Below, in pieces: positions 1-7,874 of a stretch of 64,000 bases of DNA. Source of the DNA: Nakamurella alba. GTDB taxonomy: Bacteria > Actinomycetota > Actinomycetes > Mycobacteriales > Nakamurellaceae. The stretch's first letter is position 1, and each line of letters opens with the position of its first letter. The notes under the pieces are model-generated. The model was not told the origin of the DNA. It searched no databases and worked only from the letters and a program-made list of their open reading frames with translations. Both the position numbers and the translations under genes were made by a program. Where the stretch lies: positions 1 through 64,000 of the forward strand of contig NZ_WLYK01000013.1 of NCBI RefSeq assembly GCF_009707545.1, in the 5' to 3' direction.

Positions 1-2
1 GT

Positions 3-80
3 GTGATCCATCTGCTGCCGGGCAGTTTTCGCTATGTCCCGCGGCAGAACTGGGACGCGTTGGCCGGTGAACCGCCCCAG
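3..80 (+). pseudogene. IS256-family transposase remnant (3' fragment)
   Basis: Frame 3 reads IHLLPGSFRY followed by VPRQNWDAL before diverging and stopping near base 107. This resembles the conserved HLxRxSFRYxxxxDWxA stretch in the C-terminal half of IS256/mutator transposases. The window edge cuts the 5' side, and the similarity stops at about base 80, where an IS3-type fragment begins. It is a short fragment, so the family call is tentative. It fits with the other mobile-element debris up to the tRNA fragment at 856-890. Confidence 0.45.
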
Positions 81-111
81 GTTCTGTGCCGCGTCCTTCT
101 GAGTTAGAAGG

Positions 112-700
112 ATGAAACGTATGCCGAAGAGGATCGATCCGGAGTTGCGCGCCCGCTCGGTCCGGTTGGTGGTGGTGCACCGGGAGCCGTACGCAATGGA
201 GACCGCTACGGTGGTCGCGGTGGCAAAGCAGATCGGGGTGTCGCAGGAATCGGTACGTCGTTGGTTGACGCAGGCGCAGGGCGGCGAGGCGGCCGGGGGT
301 GACCACCCCGGAGCATGCCGAGATCACGAGGGTCCGCACCGAGAACCGCATGTTGCAGGAGAGAGTCGAGATCGTGCGTTCCGCAGCGGTTTTCTTCGCG
401 GGGAACTCGACCCCTAGGGCCGCTGATCAGGGGTTCATGGACGCGATGGAGGCGAAGGCCGCACAGTCGAGTTGGTCTGCGCAGTCTTGACCGAACAGGT
501 CTGCCGGATCGCTGCACGGACCTACCGGGCCCTCAAGGCCGGTTGCAGAGGGCACGTCGGCCCACACGGTCACCGACGCCGCTCTGCTGGATGCAGTGCG
601 TACGGTGGCGTTCACCCTGGACCGTCACAGCCGGCGCACACGCAACCCGGGAGGGCTCTACGGTCGCCGCAGATGACCGCATACGTGCGGTCGGGCCCGA
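112..700 (+). pseudogene. IS3-family transposase, frameshifted OrfA plus start of OrfB
   Basis: Bases 112-295 encode an OrfA N-terminus with a helix-turn-helix (VAKQIGVSQESVRRWLTQ). The reading frame then shifts near 295 to give TTPEHAEITRVRTENRML, the leucine-zipper part of OrfA. It shifts back near 395 to finish with GELDP, where intact members have FFAGELDP. From about 425 to 700 the remains of OrfB appear in alternating frames (VCAVLTEQ, AARTYRALK, then DAALLDAVRTVAFTLD and GGLYGRRQMTAYVR). There is no DDE catalytic core. At least three frameshifts and a missing 3' two thirds make this a decayed copy. Confidence 0.75.
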
Positions 701-728
701 CGCGAGGTCGTGAGGTAGCCGAAAGATC

Positions 729-752
729 TTGCTACTTTATTTGCTACTTTAT
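729..752 (+). repeat. perfect tandem 12-bp repeat near an integration scar
   Basis: TTGCTACTTTAT occurs twice back to back, in a low-GC patch about 100 bp left of the tRNA fragment. A related GGCTACTTTTC lies at 960-970 on the other side of the fragment. Short direct repeats like these beside a tRNA target can be arm-type integrase sites, but that role is inferred from position only. Confidence 0.6.
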
Positions 753-855
753 GACAGAAGTCAGCCACGCAGCCCAACAGGTGTCGCAAGAGCCTATCGC
801 GCCTGACCTGCGGATATCTTCCAGTGATGCCCGTCCGCCACCAGGTTTGCTCGAA

Positions 856-890
856 TGAGAAGGTCTACGGTTCGATTCCGTAAAGGGGCT
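856..890 (+). other. 3' fragment of a tRNA (probably tRNA-Thr): attachment-site scar
   Basis: The sequence ends like a tRNA. There is a variable-loop-like AAGGTC, a perfect T-stem TACGG/CCGTA around the loop TTCGATT (866-882), then the acceptor strand AAGGGGC plus discriminator T (883-890). No D-arm, anticodon arm or 5' acceptor strand GCCCCTT precedes it, so it is not a complete gene. The variable loop and acceptor resemble actinobacterial tRNA-Thr(GGT). A retained 3' tRNA end beside transposase debris is what integration at the 3' end of a tRNA leaves at the far junction. Confidence 0.7.
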
Positions 891-904
891 CGTTTCCGCA
901 GGTC

Positions 905-955
905 GGAGGCCCGCCACCAGCACGAGCGGTGGCGGGCCTCCGGCGTTTTCATCTT
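905..955 (+). terminator. rho-independent terminator behind the tRNA fragment
   Basis: A 13-bp perfect stem (905-917 with 929-941, loop of 11) is followed by GGCGTTTTCATCTTTTT. It has the strong hairpin plus T-tract of an intrinsic terminator on the plus strand and probably terminated the original tRNA transcript. Confidence 0.85.
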
Positions 956-1048
956 TTTCGGCTACTTTTCGACGGCACAGACCCCCCGGCCGTGGCGGCC
1001 ACGGGGGCGCGGGACCGGGCGATCGCCTCGCGGTCCTAGGCTCGATGC

Positions 1049-1801
1049 ATGGCTGAGCAACCACTGGCAGGGCGTCGGGCGATGGTCACCGGCGCGGGAT
1101 CCGGCATCGGCGCGGCGATCGCCGCCCGTCTCGTCGCCGACGGCGCCGAGGTGACCTGCGTCGATGTCAACGCCGACGCGGTGCGGGCGGTCGCGGACCA
1201 GGTCGGCGGCACCCCGCTGGTGGTCGATCTGTCCGACCAGGCGGCGGTCGCGGACATGGCGATCGACACCGACATCCTGGTCAGCAACGCCGGCATCCAG
1301 CACGTCGCGCCGATCGACGAGTTCCCGCTGGACCGTTTCGACCTGATCATGCGGCTGATGGTGCACACGCCGTTCCAGCTGGTGCGTTCCGCACTACCGG
1401 GCATGTACGAGCGCGGGTTCGGTCGCGTCGTGCACATCTCGTCCGCGCACGGACTGCGGGCCTCGCTGCACAAGAGCGCCTACGTCATGGCCAAGCACGC
1501 CACCGAGGGGCTCTCCAAGGTCACCGCGCTCGAGGGCGCCGGCAGGGGCGTGACCAGCAACTGCGTCAACCCCGGCTACGTACGCACCCCGCTGGTGCAG
1601 AAGCAGGTGGTCGACCAGGCCGCGGCGCACGGGATGTCGGAGACCGAGGCCCTGGAGAAGGTCATTCTTGCCCGCGCCGCCATCAAGGAACTGATCGACC
1701 CGGAGGACATCGCCGCCGCGGTCGCCTTCGTCGTGTCGCCGAGCGCGTCGATGATGACCGGCGCCTCGCTCTCGCTGGACGGCGGCTGGACCGCGACCTG
1801 A
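1049..1801 (+). CDS. bdhA: D-3-hydroxybutyrate dehydrogenase (SDR family)
   Basis: 250-residue short-chain dehydrogenase that should interconvert 3-hydroxybutyrate and acetoacetate with NAD in the cytosol. The N-terminal TGAGSGIG motif (about residues 15-22) binds the cofactor; NAG follows near 80; the catalytic Ser-Tyr-Lys is in SSAHG and YVMAK. Two stretches are specific to 3-hydroxybutyrate dehydrogenases: SAHGLRASLHKSAYV around the active site, and PGYVRTPLVQKQ followed by a helical lid. The length is normal. It ends 30 bp from the convergent ricT gene. The start is the ATG in CATGGCTGAG, with no strong ribosome binding site visible. The product call is firm. Confidence 0.9.
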   Translation: MAEQPLAGRRAMVTGAGSGIGAAIAARLVADGAEVTCVDVNADAVRAVADQVGGTPLVVDLSDQAAVADMAIDTDILVSNAGIQHVAPIDEFPLDRFDLIMRLMVHTPFQLVRSALPGMYERGFGRVVHISSAHGLRASLHKSAYVMAKHATEGLSKVTALEGAGRGVTSNCVNPGYVRTPLVQKQVVDQAAAHGMSETEALEKVILARAAIKELIDPEDIAAAVAFVVSPSASMMTGASLSLDGGWTAT

Positions 1802-1831
1802 CCCGGCCGAGGGGTCCGGCGGGACCGTCGG

Positions 1832-2647
1832 TCAGCGGCTGTCGTAGGCCTTGCGCGCCGCGCAGACGGACGCCTTGTCGCAGACCTGCTTGGTCCCGTC
1901 GGCGGCGAGCTTGAGGACGACCTTGCCCCCCGGCACGGAGTGGCCGACGACCACACCGTCGCCCAACGGCGACTCGACCTTCTCCCCGATGGCCGGGGTG
2001 GTGGCCTTGAAGTCCTGGTAGAGCGGGTGCTCGTACTTCAGGCAGCACATCAGGCGGCCGCACGCGCCGGAGATGCGCATCGGGTTGGCCGGCAGGTCCT
2101 GGTCGCGCGCCATGGCCAGGGTGATCGGGTCGTAGTCCTTGAGGAACGTCGAGCAGCAGGTGTCCCGGCCGCAGGAGCCGATCGCCCCGGTGACCCGCAC
2201 CGCGTCCCGGGCCCCCAGCTGCAGCAGCTCGACCCGGGTGTCGAGGGTGGCCGACAGGTCGCGCAGCAGCGATCGGAAGTCCACCGGCTCGGGCGACGTG
2301 TAGTAGATGACGGTCTTGCGCTCGGTCGGCTGCGGATCGACGGACAAGACCTTCATCGGCAGGTCGTGCTCGCGGATCAGCCGCCGGGTCGCGACCAGCG
2401 TCCGCGCCTTGAGCTTGCGGGTGTCCGCGACCGCCTGCAGATCGGCGTCGCCGGCCATACCGACCAACTTCGGGAACCCCTCGGTGTCCTCGGACGACCA
2501 TTCCGCCGCCCACAGCACCCTCGCCGCGAGCGGACCCCGGGAGGACTCGACCAGCACGTGGTCGCCGACCTCCGGGCGAAGTTCACCCGGGTCCGCGTAG
2601 TGCAGCTGGCCGTTCTTGCTGAACGTCACCGCGCAGAGCATCCCCAT
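1832..2647 (-). CDS. ricT: PSP1-domain protein RicT
   Basis: 271 residues with a PSP1 domain, the family of Bacillus RicT (YaaT), which works with RicA/RicF in RNase Y-dependent mRNA maturation; the actinobacterial role is less clear. Conserved cysteine clusters CGRDTCC and CGRLMCC lie near residues 158-205, consistent with metal or Fe-S binding as reported for the Ric complex. PSP1 proteins sit beside holB in many Gram-positive genomes. Here a rightward membrane-protein gene (2875-3501) separates the two. The start is the first ATG in MGML; the second Met two codons later is an alternative. Confidence 0.88.
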   Translation of the reverse strand: MGMLCAVTFSKNGQLHYADPGELRPEVGDHVLVESSRGPLAARVLWAAEWSSEDTEGFPKLVGMAGDADLQAVADTRKLKARTLVATRRLIREHDLPMKVLSVDPQPTERKTVIYYTSPEPVDFRSLLRDLSATLDTRVELLQLGARDAVRVTGAIGSCGRDTCCSTFLKDYDPITLAMARDQDLPANPMRISGACGRLMCCLKYEHPLYQDFKATTPAIGEKVESPLGDGVVVGHSVPGGKVVLKLAADGTKQVCDKASVCAARKAYDSR

Positions 2648-2704
2648 CGCGCCACCCTACGACCCACTCGCCCGGGTTGCAGTCCCGCGGCCGGCTGGCC
2701 GCTG

Positions 2705-2755
2705 CGGATTCTGAACATCCGGTGGCCCTGAGCGGCAGTGGATGTTCAGAATCCG
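2705..2755. repeat. 16-bp perfect inverted repeat in a divergent intergenic region
   Basis: CGGATTCTGAACATCC (2705-2720) and GGATGTTCAGAATCCG (2740-2755) are exact reverse complements around a 19-nt loop. It lies between ricT (leftward, starting 2647) and the membrane-protein gene (rightward, starting 2875), so it follows neither gene and is not an obvious terminator. It could be an operator or a small palindromic mobile element. Confidence 0.8.
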
Positions 2756-2874
2756 AGGGCTCCGGCCGCCGAGTACCCGTCACCGGGCCGGCAGTGCCGT
2801 AATGACGGTGTGAAGTCGGCACGCTACGGTGTGTCGGTCTGGCACAGCGCGCTCGCGCCGATCTAACGATTCCG

Positions 2875-3501
2875 ATGGACGTCTGGACTCCCGAACTCGC
2901 CGCCACCGGTGTCCCGGTCGGCACGCTGATCGTGCTGTCCGTGCTGCTGGTCGCCGCCGGCGCCACCGCACTGCTGCTGATCCGCAACCGGAGAGCCGGG
3001 ATCGCGACCCTGCTGCCGATCGTCGTCGCCCTCGTCGGTGCCTGGCTGATCCTCGGACCGCAGCCTGCGGCGTCGGCGGGTGGTGGTGGCGGCATCGACT
3101 GCCCGCCGGCCACCACCGCACCCGTGACGCCGACGTCCAGCAGCACCGATTCCACCGATTCGGACGTCGAGGGGGTCGGCTCGTCCGTGAGCAGCACCAC
3201 CGAGAGCACCACGGAGGCGCCGACCTCGATGACGACCAGCACCACCGTCGCACCGACCACCAGCAGCAGCACCACGGAGTCGACCAGCACCAGCGAGACC
3301 CCGAGCACCACGACGCCGACCACCACGGAATCCACCACCACGTCGGTGACCTCGACGACGACGGAGACCACGAGCACGGTCACCACGTCCACGACGAGCG
3401 AGACCAGCAACACGGTCACCACGTCGACGACCACCGAGACGACCGAGACGACCACCACCGACACGGTGACCACGACCGAGACGTCGTTCATCCCGACCTG
3501 A
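2875..3501 (+). CDS. Thr/Ser-rich membrane protein with an N-terminal sorting-signal-like segment
   Basis: 208 residues, no recognised family. The first 65 residues hold two hydrophobic segments: LAATG followed by VPVGTLIVLSVLLVAAGAT and RNRR, then a second span ending at LGPQPA. LAATG plus a hydrophobic stretch plus an Arg cluster looks like a cell-wall sorting signal, but here it is at the N-terminus rather than the C-terminus. Residues 80-208 are almost entirely Thr, Ser, Glu and Val and probably form an extracytoplasmic, glycosylated stalk. Nearly every codon is GC-rich and repetitive, leaving a long poly-Val reading frame on the other strand, which I take as the shadow. The start ATG lacks a clear ribosome binding site. 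Confidence 0.6.
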   Translation: MDVWTPELAATGVPVGTLIVLSVLLVAAGATALLLIRNRRAGIATLLPIVVALVGAWLILGPQPAASAGGGGGIDCPPATTAPVTPTSSSTDSTDSDVEGVGSSVSSTTESTTEAPTSMTTSTTVAPTTSSSTTESTSTSETPSTTTPTTTESTTTSVTSTTTETTSTVTTSTTSETSNTVTTSTTTETTETTTTDTVTTTETSFIPT

Positions 3502-3539
3502 CGCACGGAGCCCAGCGCCGAAGGTCGATGACCGCAGGA

Positions 3540-3569
3540 ATCCCCGGCAGCCGGAAGGCAGCCGGGGAT
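3540..3569. terminator. hairpin between convergent genes
   Basis: ATCCCCGGC (3540-3548) pairs with GCCGGGGAT (3561-3569) around a 12-nt loop. It lies between the stop of the Thr-rich gene (3501) and the stop of holB (3589) and would serve both directions. There is no strong T-tract. Confidence 0.65.
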
Positions 3570-3588
3570 CTGTGCGTGTGCGGTCGGA

Positions 3589-4770
3589 TCAGCCGCGGTA
3601 GAGGGTCATCATCATCGCCTCGACGGCGATCAGCGGCTTGACGTTGAGCTCGATGGCCTCGCGACAGGCGAGCACGGCGTCGAGCCGGCGCAGCGCACCG
3701 ACGGCGCCGAACCGGGAAGCGGCCACAGCCACCTCATCGGCGAGATCCGGGTTGGTGAGCGGCACCTCGGCGCCGAAGGCGACGGCGATGACGTCCCGGT
3801 AGAAGCCGGACAGGTCGATCAGCGCCCGGTCCAGGACGTCGCGTTCGGTGCGAGTGGCGCGGGACTTCTGCCGCCGTTCCAGCTCTTTCACCACCCCGGC
3901 GGTGCCGCGCGCGGCGCCGACCGCGCCCTTGCCGGTCCCGCCCGCGCCGAGGGCCGTCTTGAGCTCCTCGAGCTCTGCAGCGTCGCGTTTCTCCGACACC
4001 GTCTTCGCGGTGCCCTTCGCAAGCCCGATCAGTTCCTCGGCCTCGGCGAACACCGCCGACATGCTGCGGAGCGACCCGGGCAACGCCAGGATCCGGGCCC
4101 GCTCGTCACGCGCCTGCTCGTCCCGGGCCAGCCGGCGGGCCCGCCCGACGTGACCGCCGGACACCGCCGCCGCCCAGTCCGCCTGCTCCGAGTCGATGCC
4201 GTCGCGGCGCACCAACACGTCGGCGATGGCCTCGGCGGCGGGGGTGCGCAGGGCCAGCACCCGGCAGCGGGAACGGATGGTCACCGACACGTCGTCGGGG
4301 TGGGTCGACGGCGCACAGAGCAGGAAGACGGTGTGCGGCGGCGGCTCCTCGACAGCCTTGAGCAGCGCGTTGGACGCGCCTTCGGTGAGCCGGTCGGCGT
4401 CCTCGATGAGCACGATCTGCCAGCGGCCGGTGGCAGGGCGGCGGGCCGCCTGCTGCACCACTGCACGCATCTCCTTGACCGAGATGGTCAGGCCTTCCGG
4501 CACGACGGCCTTCAGGTCGGCGTGCGTGCCGTGCAAGACGGTCCGGCAATGGCTGCAGTGACCGCAGCCGCGGTCCGGGCACTCCAGCGCCGCGGCGAAC
4601 GCCCGCGCCGCGACCGACCGGCCGGAACCGGGCGGTCCGGTGAACAGCCAGGCGTGGGTCATCGCCGAGGTGGGGACGTCGGCATCGCCGTGCGAGGCGG
4701 CGACCGCCAGTTCCAGCACCTCGACGGCGTCCGGCTGGCCGATCACGTCGTCGAACACCGGGCTGCTCAC
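3589..4770 (-). CDS. holB: DNA polymerase III delta-prime subunit
   Basis: 393-residue AAA+ clamp-loader subunit that helps load the beta clamp in replication. The N-terminal P-loop is GPPGSGRS, with Arg where ATPases have Lys, as usual in the non-hydrolysing delta-prime. A zinc module follows (CPDRGCGHCSHC, four Cys), then the Walker B-like IEDADRL with LLKAVEEPP, and SRC in sensor 1. The start is the GTG at 4770 because GGAGGT (4777-4782) lies 6 nt upstream; longer readings run into unrelated sequence. It is the next leftward gene after the MFS/kinase fusion (124 bp), the usual tmk-holB pairing. Confidence 0.9.
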   Translation of the reverse strand: MSSPVFDDVIGQPDAVEVLELAVAASHGDADVPTSAMTHAWLFTGPPGSGRSVAARAFAAALECPDRGCGHCSHCRTVLHGTHADLKAVVPEGLTISVKEMRAVVQQAARRPATGRWQIVLIEDADRLTEGASNALLKAVEEPPPHTVFLLCAPSTHPDDVSVTIRSRCRVLALRTPAAEAIADVLVRRDGIDSEQADWAAAVSGGHVGRARRLARDEQARDERARILALPGSLRSMSAVFAEAEELIGLAKGTAKTVSEKRDAAELEELKTALGAGGTGKGAVGAARGTAGVVKELERRQKSRATRTERDVLDRALIDLSGFYRDVIAVAFGAEVPLTNPDLADEVAVAASRFGAVGALRRLDAVLACREAIELNVKPLIAVEAMMMTLYRG

Positions 4771-4894
4771 CGCGACACCTCCGTACCGCTCAACCGGGCA
4801 CCGCGACACTCGTCCTGCAACCACCGTCGCCGTGTTCGACCGGAACCGATCCTGTCCCGCCGTCCGGCAGCATTCACGTCGACACCTCCGGCGA

Positions 4895-7063
4895 TCACGT
4901 CGACACCTCCACCGGCTCGAGGACCTCGCCGGCCTGCTGCCGGCCGGTGCGCGGGGAGCGGGTGCGCAGCACGGACTCGATGCGCTGCAACGCTTCTGCG
5001 CCCAGATCGTCGTCGGCGGACGGCGGCACCACCAGGTAGCGCTCCGGTGCGGTGGACGCCCGCTCGCGGTAGGCCTGGGCGATGTCCTCAAGGGAGATCA
5101 CCACGTCGCCCGTCGCATCGGGGGCCACGGGAGCGGGGGAGCCGCCGGGGCCGACGCCCTCGGATCCAGTTCCGGCCGCGGCGGAGCCCGGGCCGGCGGG
5201 ATCCAGGTCCGGCGCCGCGGGCTCCAAGTCCGGCGCGGCGGGATCCAGGTCCGGCGCCGCGGGATCCCGGTGACCGGGATCGATGTCGATCACCACGGTC
5301 AGGTCAGGCATCAACCGGTCGACGGCCCAGGAGGCCATCTTCAGCACGGCGTCCTCACCGAGTCCGCCGATGGCGCCGAACCGCACCACCAGGTCGTCGA
5401 TGTACCCGTTGACCAGCACCACGTTGCCGTCCTCCAGCGCCGCCCGGATGTCGCTGCCGACCAGATCGGAGAGCCCGGCGGCCGCGCGCAGCGCATCGGC
5501 CGGGGTGTCGCCCTGGTCCGGGATCGGTTCCCCGATGGCCGGTCTGACCACGAACCCGCGCTCCGCGAGCTCAGCGGCGAGCCGGTCCACCCGGGCGCGG
5601 ACCAGCTGCTGGTCGGCGCCCTCGAGCACGATGAGCACGCCGGGGTGATCGCCCGGGTCGCTGAGCATGCCGCGCCGGCCGCGGGCCAACCGGCGCCACA
5701 TCCCGCCGACCACGCCACCGACCTGCCGACCGGTGTAGATCGACACGCCGACCGCGATGACACCGCCGCAGGCCAGCACGATCCCGGCGCCGGACACGGT
5801 CCAGCTGAAGTCGCCGACCATCACGCTCTGCGCGCCGATCGCGCCGGCCACCACCGGCCCGGCCGCGATCGTCGCCAGCAGGGTGATCCGCACCGACGAC
5901 ATCACGAACGAGAACACCCGGCCGCGCAGCGAGTCCGAGACCTCGTGGCCGATCATGGTGAACCCGGTGATCCAGGCGATGCCGGCGAACAGGCCCATCA
6001 CCACGGCGGCGACCACCGCGCCGATGAAGTCCTGCAGCACGCTCATCACCAGCAGCACCAGGCCGGCGGCGCCGATGGACGAGGTGAAGATCATCCGGCG
6101 CGGGATGGTGGGCAGCACCTTCGGGCCGATCAGCATGCCGACGGCGAGGCCGGTGAACACCGAGCCGAACAGGATGCTGTAGCCGGCCGTCCCGGCACCG
6201 AGCCCGTAGACGTAGGCCTGGGCGACCCCGGCGGTCAGCCCGCCGGCCAGGAACGCGCCGAGGATGCCGAGGTAGATCGACCGCATGATGCGGGAGTTCT
6301 TGATGAACCGGATGCCCTCGCCGATCAGCGAGAACACCGACTTCGACTCGCCGTGCCCTTCCACGAAGGCCGGGATCAGGTGTCGGGAGAACAGCACCGT
6401 GCCGGCGCACAGGAAGTAGGTCGCGGCGTCGACGATCAGCGCGATGTTGATGGCGAGTGCACTCGTCGGGCCGGTGGAGAACCCGCCACCGTCGTCGGCG
6501 AGCGCGGAAGCACCGAAGAACTGCGAGATGGTGGACAGCAGCGCGAACAGGCCGGCCGCGACCGGCACCATGCCGTAGATCGAGACGTAGTTGAGCTGGT
6601 TGGCCACCGCCAGCCGCTCCCGCGGCACGATGTTCACCCACATCGCCTGCTTGGCCGGGTTGCTGAACAGCCCGACGGCCTCCACCAGGAACTGCGCGAC
6701 GAGCAGCCAGACCAGGTTGTTGGTGAGCGCGATCGAGAGGTACAGCAGACCGGCTGAGGTGTCGCCGATCACGGCGATGACCCGGCGATCGAACCGGTCG
6801 ACCAGCGCGCCGGCCACCGGGCCGAGCACCAGATCGGGCAGCAGCCGGATGATCAGCACGCCGGAGATCGCCGCACCCTGGGCCAGTCCGGAGGACTCCT
6901 TGGTCAGGTACGCGGCCAGTGAGGTGGTCGCCAGCAGGCCGAGCCAGTCGCCCAGGCTGGACACCGAGATCGCCAGCCACAGCCGCCGGAACACCGGGAT
7001 GCGCAGCAGCACCGAGAGCGAACCCGGTTCCTTGCGGCCGGCCTTGCCGGCGCCCTCGCTCAC
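4895..7063 (-). CDS. MFS transporter fused to a degenerate thymidylate kinase domain
   Basis: 722 residues. Residues 1 to about 435 are a major-facilitator transporter with some 12 hydrophobic spans, including DRFDRR after helix 2 and RGRVFSF later. Residues about 455-722 align with thymidylate kinase, as in the MFS-dTMP kinase fusions annotated in several actinobacteria. The kinase motifs are lost: the P-loop position reads EGADQQLVRA instead of EGxxGxGKST, and the DRY/DRF motif reads NGY. Near residues 610-640 a 7-residue Asp/Pro/Ala repeat (PAAPDLD, four copies) replaces the lid. The start is GTG, overlapping the previous stop as GTGA. The transporter may be active; kinase activity is unlikely, so dTMP kinase may be encoded elsewhere. 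Confidence 0.8.
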   Translation of the reverse strand: MSEGAGKAGRKEPGSLSVLLRIPVFRRLWLAISVSSLGDWLGLLATTSLAAYLTKESSGLAQGAAISGVLIIRLLPDLVLGPVAGALVDRFDRRVIAVIGDTSAGLLYLSIALTNNLVWLLVAQFLVEAVGLFSNPAKQAMWVNIVPRERLAVANQLNYVSIYGMVPVAAGLFALLSTISQFFGASALADDGGGFSTGPTSALAINIALIVDAATYFLCAGTVLFSRHLIPAFVEGHGESKSVFSLIGEGIRFIKNSRIMRSIYLGILGAFLAGGLTAGVAQAYVYGLGAGTAGYSILFGSVFTGLAVGMLIGPKVLPTIPRRMIFTSSIGAAGLVLLVMSVLQDFIGAVVAAVVMGLFAGIAWITGFTMIGHEVSDSLRGRVFSFVMSSVRITLLATIAAGPVVAGAIGAQSVMVGDFSWTVSGAGIVLACGGVIAVGVSIYTGRQVGGVVGGMWRRLARGRRGMLSDPGDHPGVLIVLEGADQQLVRARVDRLAAELAERGFVVRPAIGEPIPDQGDTPADALRAAAGLSDLVGSDIRAALEDGNVVLVNGYIDDLVVRFGAIGGLGEDAVLKMASWAVDRLMPDLTVVIDIDPGHRDPAAPDLDPAAPDLEPAAPDLDPAGPGSAAAGTGSEGVGPGGSPAPVAPDATGDVVISLEDIAQAYRERASTAPERYLVVPPSADDDLGAEALQRIESVLRTRSPRTGRQQAGEVLEPVEVST

Positions 7064-7806
7064 CGGCCCCCGAACAGCTCGGTGACCAGGTCGATCAGTC
7101 GGGTGCCCAGGCCGGAGGCGAAGAGCACGATCAGCACGATCACCAGGAACGCCCAGCCGCTGCCGGTCTTCTTCCGGCCGTCCGGGACCGGGGTGCCGAC
7201 TCGGATGCGTTGCTGCGAATCGGGTCCGGAGACCGGCGGGGTCGGCGACTGCGGGGTCCGGACCTGCGGAGCGGGCGGGGGCGGAGGCTGCTGCGGAAAG
7301 GCCTGCGGGCCGCCGGGGTATCCGTGGACCGCGGGCATCCCGCCCGGCGCCGGCCAGCCGCCGGGCGGCGGTGGCGCGGGAACGGCGCGGGTCTGCCGGG
7401 CATACCGGTCGACGATCTGCTGCACCGCGGCCGGGGTGCCGGGTGGCAACCGGACTTGCGGCTGCGGATGTCCCTGCACCTGATGGCCCTGCACGGGACG
7501 GCCTGACTGCGGTCGGGACTGCTGCGATCTGGACTGCTGCGGCCGGGACTGCGGCGATCGCACCTGTGGCGCCTGACGAACGGGCGGCAGCGAGGCACCC
7601 GGCTCCTCGTCCAGGTCCGGCAGCGCCGGCAACGGCACGGGAGGCAGTCGCGCGGGCCGGTAGGCCTCCGGGGACGGGACCGCCGTCGGGTCCGCGAACA
7701 CCTGGTCGGTCAGCGGGGGCGGCAGCGGGTCACCGGTGCCGTCGGCGCCGCTGAGCGCATCACGGAACGGCAGTTCGCCGTCCGCCCGCGCCGTCCCCGC
7801 CACCAT
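7060..7806 (-). CDS. Pro/Gln-rich single-pass membrane protein
   Basis: About 248 residues, unrecognised. The first 200 are low-complexity Pro, Gln, Arg and Gly with short repeats (SRPQQSRSQQSRPQ); a C-terminal KKTGSGWAFLVIVLIVLFASGLG forms one membrane span, followed by an amphipathic LIDLVTELFGG. The C-terminal anchor and cytoplasmic proline-rich region suggest a scaffold or tail-anchored protein. Its stop overlaps the GTG of the MFS/kinase gene, so the two are translationally coupled. The start is uncertain: ATG at 7806 is chosen; an in-frame GTG at 7854 would add 16 residues. Confidence 0.6.
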   Translation of the reverse strand: MVAGTARADGELPFRDALSGADGTGDPLPPPLTDQVFADPTAVPSPEAYRPARLPPVPLPALPDLDEEPGASLPPVRQAPQVRSPQSRPQQSRSQQSRPQSGRPVQGHQVQGHPQPQVRLPPGTPAAVQQIVDRYARQTRAVPAPPPPGGWPAPGGMPAVHGYPGGPQAFPQQPPPPPAPQVRTPQSPTPPVSGPDSQQRIRVGTPVPDGRKKTGSGWAFLVIVLIVLFASGLGTRLIDLVTELFGGR

Positions 7807-7874
7807 GCCTCGATGGTAAACGGGAGCACCGACGTCTCCGGCCGGGATCGACACGACGGCCGGCGAGGCGGACG

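Noticed and set aside
841..890. Complete tRNA-Thr gene
   Set aside because: Upstream sequence lacks the acceptor 5' strand, D-arm and anticodon arm.
2583..3506. Long leftward open frame rich in Val opposite the Thr-rich gene
   Set aside because: It is the complement of GC-rich Thr/Ser codons, has no family resemblance, and starts inside ricT sequence. The rightward frame has membrane spans and a sensible N-terminus.
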